Shown here piece by piece: positions 5,551-9,470 of a stretch of DNA of 9,470 bases; positions within the stretch are counted from its first letter, which is position 1, and each line of letters begins with the position of its first letter. The notes under the pieces were generated by a model. That model was not told the origin of the DNA. It made no database searches and saw nothing but the letters and a program-made list of their open reading frames with translations. The DNA comes from an uncultured Clostridiaceae bacterium. Its GTDB lineage: Bacteria > Bacillota > Clostridia > Lachnospirales > Lachnospiraceae. The translations under genes and the position numbers were made by a program. Where the stretch lies: contig CAUCBQ010000082.1 of the NCBI GenBank assembly GCA_958441075.1, positions 1 through 9,470 on the forward strand, written 5' to 3'.

Positions 5551-5567
5551 AATTATAAACTGCACCA

Positions 5568-7982
5568 TTATTTACACACAATATTTACAATTCGTCCGGG
5601 AACGTAAATTTCTTTTACGATATTCCCTGCAAGCTTATCCTTTACTGCTTCTCTGCCCTGGGCAATCACATCATCCTTTGAAATATCAGCCGGAACATTG
5701 ATAACCGCGCGTGTCTTTCCATTTACCTGAACAGCGATCTCAATCTCATCGTCCTTCATGGCTTCCTCGTCGCACTCCGGCCACTGGGAATGGAATACGC
5801 TGTCTGTACCGCCCAGCTGGCTCCAAAGCTCCTCGCCGATATGGGGGGCAAATGGAGCAAGAAGGGTAACAAAGGTCTTTAAGGTTTCTTTATCAATTCC
5901 GCCTTCCTTCTTGGCAAGCTCAATAAACTTGTTATTATACTCCATAAAGCCGGAAATAACCGTATTTAAGCTGAACTGATTGAATCTCTGCTCAATATCA
6001 TATACCAGCTTATGGCGAAGCTTAATCATTTCCTTTGTAGGCTGAATATCCTTATCTTTGCTGTCCATTACCAGATTCCAGAAACGGTTTAAGAAGCGGG
6101 AAACGCCCTCGATGCCTCTGTCATCCCACTCTGCATCCAGCTCCGGCGGTCCTACAAACAGCTCATAAAGACGCAGGGAATCACAGCCGTAATCTCTAAC
6201 CAGCTCATCCGGGGAAACTACATTTCCCTTGGACTTGCTCATCTTGATGCCGTTCTTTCCGGTAATCATACCCTGGTTAAAGAGCTTCCTGAAGGGCTCG
6301 TCAAAATCAACCACTCCGATATCGCAGAGGAACTTGGTGTAGAAACGGGAATACAGCAGATGAAGCACTGCATGCTCTACACCGCCGATATACATATCTA
6401 CAGGAAGGTACTTATCTGCCTTTTCTCTGGAAACAAGGGCCTCGCTGTTGTGGCTGTCCACATAGCGCAGGAAGTACCAGGAAGAACCGGCCCACTGAGG
6501 CATCGTGTTCGTCTCTCTCTTTGCAGCAGCGCCGCAGACCGGACAGGTAGTATTTACCCACTCGTCAATAGCTGCCAGAGGAGATTCACCCGTACCCGTA
6601 GGCTGATAGCTCTCTACCTCAGGCAGGCGCAGAGGAAGCTGATCCTCCGGAACCGGCACGCAGCCGCACTTGGGACAGTGAATGATCGGAATGGGCTCGC
6701 CCCAGTATCTCTGACGGGAGAATACCCAGTCGCGCAGCTTGTAGTTGACGGTCTTGCGTCCAAAGCCCTTTTCCTCAATCATCTGGGGAGCTTCTTTTTT
6801 CAGAACAGAGGATTCCATGCCGTTCCACTCACCGGAATTGATCATGGTTCCGCTTGCCTCTGTATAGGCTTCGGTCATGTTTTCAATCTCCTTGCCGTCC
6901 TTTGCGATAACCTGAACGATAGGAAGGCCGAACTTCTTTGCAAACTCAAAGTCTCTGTCATCATGGGCAGGCACACACATGATTGCGCCTGTACCGTAAT
7001 CAGCCAGTACATAATCAGACAGCCAGATGGGGGTCTTTGCTCCGTTTAAGGGGTTGATGGCGTAGCTGCCGGTAAAGACTCCGGTCTTTTCCTTTGCCTG
7101 CATACGGTCTACATTGGAACGCATGGAGGAATCGAAAATGTATTTCTCAACGGCCTCTCTTGTTTCATCGGTAGCCAGACTCTTTGCCAGCTTGTGCTCC
7201 GGAGCCAGTACCATAAAGGTTGCGCCGTGAAGGGTATCCGGTCTTGTGGTGTAGACAGTGATCTTTTCCTCTCTGCCGTCAATGGGGAATTCCACCTCGG
7301 CCCCATAGGATTTGCCGATCCAGTCAGCCTGCATCTTTTTAACCTTTTCCGGCCAGTCTAATTTGTCCAGATCATTTAAAAGACGCTCTGCGTAGGCAGT
7401 GATCTTTAACATCCACTGACGCAGGTTCTTCTTTGTAACGGGGGTACCGCAGCGCTCACAGCAGCCGTTTACTACCTCTTCGTTTGCAAGGCCTGTCTTA
7501 CAGGAAGGACACCAGTTGATGGGGAATTCCTTCTCATAGGCAAGTCCCTTTTTGAACATCTGCACAAAGATCCACTGAGTCCACTTATAAAACTCAGGGT
7601 CTGTGGTGTTTACTTCCATATCCCAGTCATAAATAGCGGCAATCTGCTTAATCTGACGCTTAATATTGGTAATGTTGGCCTCTGTGGACTTTGCAGGATG
7701 AACCCCCATCTTGATGGCATAGTTCTCTGCCGGAAGTCCAAATGCGTCCCAGCCCATGGGATGGATCACATATTTGCCTCTTAACAGCTGATACCGGCTC
7801 CATACGTCAGAGATTACATAGCCTCTCCAGTGGCCTACATGAAGACCGCTGCCGGATGGATACGGGAACATATCCAGACAGTAGTATTTTTCTTTCGTTC
7901 CGTCATTTACATTGATCGGATTCTTTTCCCAGTTCTCACGCCACTTCTTTTCAATGGCGCTGTGATTGTACTGTGATGCCAT
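5568..7982 (-). CDS. leuS: Leucyl-tRNA synthetase
   Basis: Class I synthetase that charges tRNA(Leu) with leucine in the cytoplasm; 804 residues, normal for the bacterial family. Seen: HVGH (48-51, the HIGH motif) after FPYPSGSGL; zinc-site cysteines at 158, 161, 175 and 178; the CP1 editing domain with TTRPDT (245-250) and GTGAIMCVPAHDDRDFEFA (about 330-348), which removes misactivated amino acids; FSRQRYWGEPIP (421-432); a second CPKCG/CPVCG pair (436-439, 480-483); WAGSSWYFLRY (497-507); KMSKS (580-584); and a C-terminal anticodon-binding and tail region ending IVNIVCK. GGAGG lies 8 bases before the ATG, and MASQYNHSAIEKKW is the usual start. A T-box leader controls it upstream and a strong terminator follows, so it is its own transcription unit. 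No key residue is missing. Confidence 0.98.
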   Translation of the reverse strand: MASQYNHSAIEKKWRENWEKNPINVNDGTKEKYYCLDMFPYPSGSGLHVGHWRGYVISDVWSRYQLLRGKYVIHPMGWDAFGLPAENYAIKMGVHPAKSTEANITNIKRQIKQIAAIYDWDMEVNTTDPEFYKWTQWIFVQMFKKGLAYEKEFPINWCPSCKTGLANEEVVNGCCERCGTPVTKKNLRQWMLKITAYAERLLNDLDKLDWPEKVKKMQADWIGKSYGAEVEFPIDGREEKITVYTTRPDTLHGATFMVLAPEHKLAKSLATDETREAVEKYIFDSSMRSNVDRMQAKEKTGVFTGSYAINPLNGAKTPIWLSDYVLADYGTGAIMCVPAHDDRDFEFAKKFGLPIVQVIAKDGKEIENMTEAYTEASGTMINSGEWNGMESSVLKKEAPQMIEEKGFGRKTVNYKLRDWVFSRQRYWGEPIPIIHCPKCGCVPVPEDQLPLRLPEVESYQPTGTGESPLAAIDEWVNTTCPVCGAAAKRETNTMPQWAGSSWYFLRYVDSHNSEALVSREKADKYLPVDMYIGGVEHAVLHLLYSRFYTKFLCDIGVVDFDEPFRKLFNQGMITGKNGIKMSKSKGNVVSPDELVRDYGCDSLRLYELFVGPPELDAEWDDRGIEGVSRFLNRFWNLVMDSKDKDIQPTKEMIKLRHKLVYDIEQRFNQFSLNTVISGFMEYNNKFIELAKKEGGIDKETLKTFVTLLAPFAPHIGEELWSQLGGTDSVFHSQWPECDEEAMKDDEIEIAVQVNGKTRAVINVPADISKDDVIAQGREAVKDKLAGNIVKEIYVPGRIVNIVCK

Positions 7983-8046
7983 AATTCATTCCTCCGTTAA
8001 TATTAGTGCCAGAGCGTCCACTCAGCAACCTTTTTTCTCATTGCCA

Positions 8047-8321
8047 TAAGAAAAACCGCGTCTCTTAAATCACTTCAAGAGACGCGGTCATATCCTCCAC
8101 GCGGTACCACTCTGATTCACACAGCAGCCTGTGTGCACTCATCTGCCCCTGTAACGGTGAGCGCTCCGTCTTTTCCTACCCAGAGGTATTTGAAAATTCC
8201 TCCTTCAGAAAAGCTGCTTCAGGACCAGTTCGGCATTCTTCCGCCGCCGGCTCTCAGCCCCTGCCGGCTCTCTGTGGGACAAAATAAATACCTACTACTT
8301 CCTGTCAACGCATTTACACTG
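8047..8321 (-). promoter_or_regulatory. T-box riboswitch leader of leuS
   Basis: The leader senses uncharged tRNA(Leu) and lets transcription continue into leuS when charging falls. Read on the minus strand: Stem I opens with CAGGA (8304-8300) paired to UCCUG (8224-8220); the specifier loop has AGUAGUA (8299-8293) opposite GAACUGG (8231-8225); the distal part has AGAGAG plus a GCCGGC/GCCGGC stem (8268-8263, 8251-8246). Stem III is CACACAG/CTGTGTG (8135-8118). The T-box AGAGTGGTACCGCG lies at 8113-8100; its UGGU would pair with an ACCA tRNA end, as in tRNA(Leu) with A73. The terminator is a 12-bp perfect stem (8088-8077 with 8066-8055) followed by TTTTTCTT; CGCG and AGAG of the T-box can pair with the first terminator arm to form the antiterminator. 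The specifier is most likely CUG at 8228-8226. The leader fills the gap between leuS and the dehydrogenase gene. Confidence 0.95.
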
Positions 8322-8327
8322 AATCTT

Positions 8328-8356
8328 AATTTAACACATTTGACAGTGGCTGTCAA
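8328..8356 (-). promoter_or_regulatory. Sigma-A promoter of the leuS leader
   Basis: TTGACA (minus, 8356-8351), 17 bases, then TAAATT (8333-8328). The -35 box is perfect and the -10 box matches 4 of 6. It would start the transcript near 8321, just ahead of Stem I. The -35 box is one half of a perfect palindrome, TTGACAG-TGG-CTGTCAA (8340-8356). Confidence 0.65.
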
Positions 8357-8382
8357 TATGCCGCTAAAAAAAGCCTGCAAAC

Positions 8383-9384
8383 TTACAAACGCTCAATAAT
8401 CGCCTTCGTATACTCTTTTGTTCCTGCGGTTCCTCCCAGATCCGGCGTCAGCGCAGTGCCGTCCTTTAATACTTCATCCACCGCTTTCCGGATCTTTGCA
8501 GAAACCTCCTGCTTTCCCAGGTGCTCCAGCATCATGCAGGCAGACCACAAAAATGCCGTAGGATTGGCAATTCCCTTTCCCGCAATATCGGGAGCACTGC
8601 CGTGAACCGCCTCAAACATGGCGAAAGCCGTTCCCATATTGCTGGAGGGCAGAAGGCCCAGTCCGCCGATCAGTCCGCTGGTTAAATCAGACAAAATATC
8701 ACCGTACAGATTCTCTGTCACGATCACATCAAAATTCTCCGGATGCATTACCAGCTGCATAGCCACATTGTCTACAATCTTATCCTCTGCCTCAATCTGA
8801 GGATATTCTTTGCTGATCTCGTAGAATACATCGCGGAACAGGCCGTCGGAAAGCTTCATAATATTAGCCTTATGGACGCAGGTCACTTTTTTCCTCTGAT
8901 TCTTTACCGCATATTCAAAGGCAGCCCGTGCAATGCGCTCGCTGCATTTTCTGGTAATAATTTTAATGGAGTGGGCCGTGTCCCCGTCGATCTTCTCCTC
9001 CACGCCTGCATACAGATCCTCTGTATTTTCACGGAACATCACAATATCCACATCTTCAAAGGGAGTCTTAACTGCGGCGTTCGATTTTGCGGGACGCATA
9101 TTGGCATAAAGGTCATATTTCTTGCGCAGTGTTACATTCAGGGAACGGAACCCCGTTCCAAGAGGGGTCGTAATAGGAGATTTTAAAAGCACATGGGTCT
9201 TTTCAAAGGACGCAAAGCCTGCTTCCGGAATCAGTGCCCCATTTTCCTCATATTCTGCCGCTCCCACACGGAAAATCTCATACTCCAGACCTGCTCCCGC
9301 CGCATCCAGAATTTCAAGCACTGCATCTGTAATTTCCGGGCCGATCCCATCTCCCTTAAACACTGTGATTGTATTCTTTTCCAT
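8383..9384 (-). CDS. icd: Isocitrate dehydrogenase, NAD-dependent type
   Basis: Oxidatively decarboxylates isocitrate to 2-oxoglutarate in the cytoplasm. At 333 residues it is the short form of the isocitrate/isopropylmalate dehydrogenase family. Seen: GDGIGPE (11-17); SLNVTLRKKYDLYANMRP (81-98), where Ser81, Asn83, Arg87 and Arg97 fit isocitrate binding; FREN-TEDLYAGVE with Arg118 and Tyr125; HKANIMK with Lys172 and Asn174; VDNVAMQLV with Asp205; NLYGDILSDL with Asp229 and Asp233 for the metal; and HGSAPDIAGKGIANP (261-275), whose Asp-Ile favours NAD over NADP. Isopropylmalate dehydrogenase is less likely given the Ser-x-Asn substrate loop; homoisocitrate dehydrogenase is a remote alternative. 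The ATG at 9382-9384 has GGAGGA 10 bases upstream, inside the end of the preceding gene, whose stop is 3 bp away, so translation is coupled. No clear terminator follows, only a T7 run near 8366-8372. Confidence 0.9.
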   Translation of the reverse strand: MEKNTITVFKGDGIGPEITDAVLEILDAAGAGLEYEIFRVGAAEYEENGALIPEAGFASFEKTHVLLKSPITTPLGTGFRSLNVTLRKKYDLYANMRPAKSNAAVKTPFEDVDIVMFRENTEDLYAGVEEKIDGDTAHSIKIITRKCSERIARAAFEYAVKNQRKKVTCVHKANIMKLSDGLFRDVFYEISKEYPQIEAEDKIVDNVAMQLVMHPENFDVIVTENLYGDILSDLTSGLIGGLGLLPSSNMGTAFAMFEAVHGSAPDIAGKGIANPTAFLWSACMMLEHLGKQEVSAKIRKAVDEVLKDGTALTPDLGGTAGTKEYTKAIIERL

Positions 9385-9387
9385 GGC

Positions 9388-9470
9388 TTATCTCTCCTCC
9401 ATTGGCGTATATTCCTTATTTTCACCTACATATTTCGTAGCAGGACGCATAATCCGTCCATCATAGAGCT
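9388..9470 (-). CDS. Citrate synthase, C-terminal 26 codons (5' part beyond window)
   Basis: Only the end of the gene is present: the residues read LYDGRIMRPATKYVGENKEY followed by TPMEER and TAA at 9388-9390. The G-x-I-x-RPA-x-K run and the YxPxxER ending resemble the C-terminus of clostridial citrate synthases. The position directly before isocitrate dehydrogenase supports this, since citrate synthase, aconitase and isocitrate dehydrogenase form the usual oxidative branch from acetyl-CoA and oxaloacetate to 2-oxoglutarate. The fragment holds no catalytic residue, so the call rests on a short tail and context. The stop lies 3 bp from the next start, and its last codons contain that gene's ribosome binding site. 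Confidence 0.65.
   Translation of the reverse strand, partial: LYDGRIMRPATKYVGENKEYTPMEER

Noticed and set aside
6360..7049. A 229-codon open frame on the plus strand inside leuS
   Set aside because: It runs antisense to catalytic-domain codons of leuS, has no ribosome binding site and the translation resembles no protein.
8363..8382. The T7 run after the isocitrate dehydrogenase gene as an intrinsic terminator
   Set aside because: The sequence before the T-run does not fold into a stable stem that I can see.
8133..8399. An 88-codon plus-strand frame across the leuS leader
   Set aside because: It lies opposite the T-box RNA, whose structure explains the sequence, and shows no coding signals.

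Overview
The window looks like a chromosomal segment of an anaerobic, spore-forming Firmicute, most likely a Lachnospiraceae (Clostridia) relative. The reasons are strong AGGAGG-type ribosome binding sites, a T-box in front of leuS, the Ctc-like form of ribosomal protein L25, a small Cys/Gly-rich protein of a kind I recall from Lachnospiraceae behind a sporulation-type promoter, and a citrate synthase-isocitrate dehydrogenase pair. No species call is possible from sequence alone. Most genes lie on the minus strand.

Left part (1-2140): a minus-strand pair made of a long AlaX-type alanyl-tRNA editing protein followed closely by an AI-2E family membrane protein that runs off the left edge. A TATAAT box and a perfect 6-bp-arm palindrome lie upstream of the pair.

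Middle accessory part (2190-3790): a divergent, mostly plus-strand stretch of small genes. It holds a 77-residue protein that is one quarter cysteine, behind a match to the sigma-K consensus; a 55-residue minus-strand gene with a strong ribosome binding site and its own intrinsic terminator; and a two-gene plus-strand unit of unrecognised helical proteins. This is the least explained part of the window.

Centre (3773-5453): on the minus strand, L25/Ctc, then an 85-residue unknown protein tightly coupled to a secreted YkuD-family L,D-transpeptidase-like protein.

Right part (5501-9470): leucyl-tRNA synthetase, ending in a 20-bp perfect inverted-repeat terminator and preceded by a complete T-box leader with sigma-A-like promoter. 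Upstream lie NAD-type isocitrate dehydrogenase and the last 26 codons of a probable citrate synthase. The two overlap functionally (3-bp gap) and would supply 2-oxoglutarate for glutamate synthesis.

I see no mobile element, CRISPR array, tRNA or rRNA gene, and no convincing new multi-gene system. The points most worth a second look are the Cys-rich putative spore protein, the unannotated-size 55-residue gene, the paired small unknown proteins, and several RNA-structure details (T-box specifier register, a hairpin that could cover the L25 ribosome binding site).
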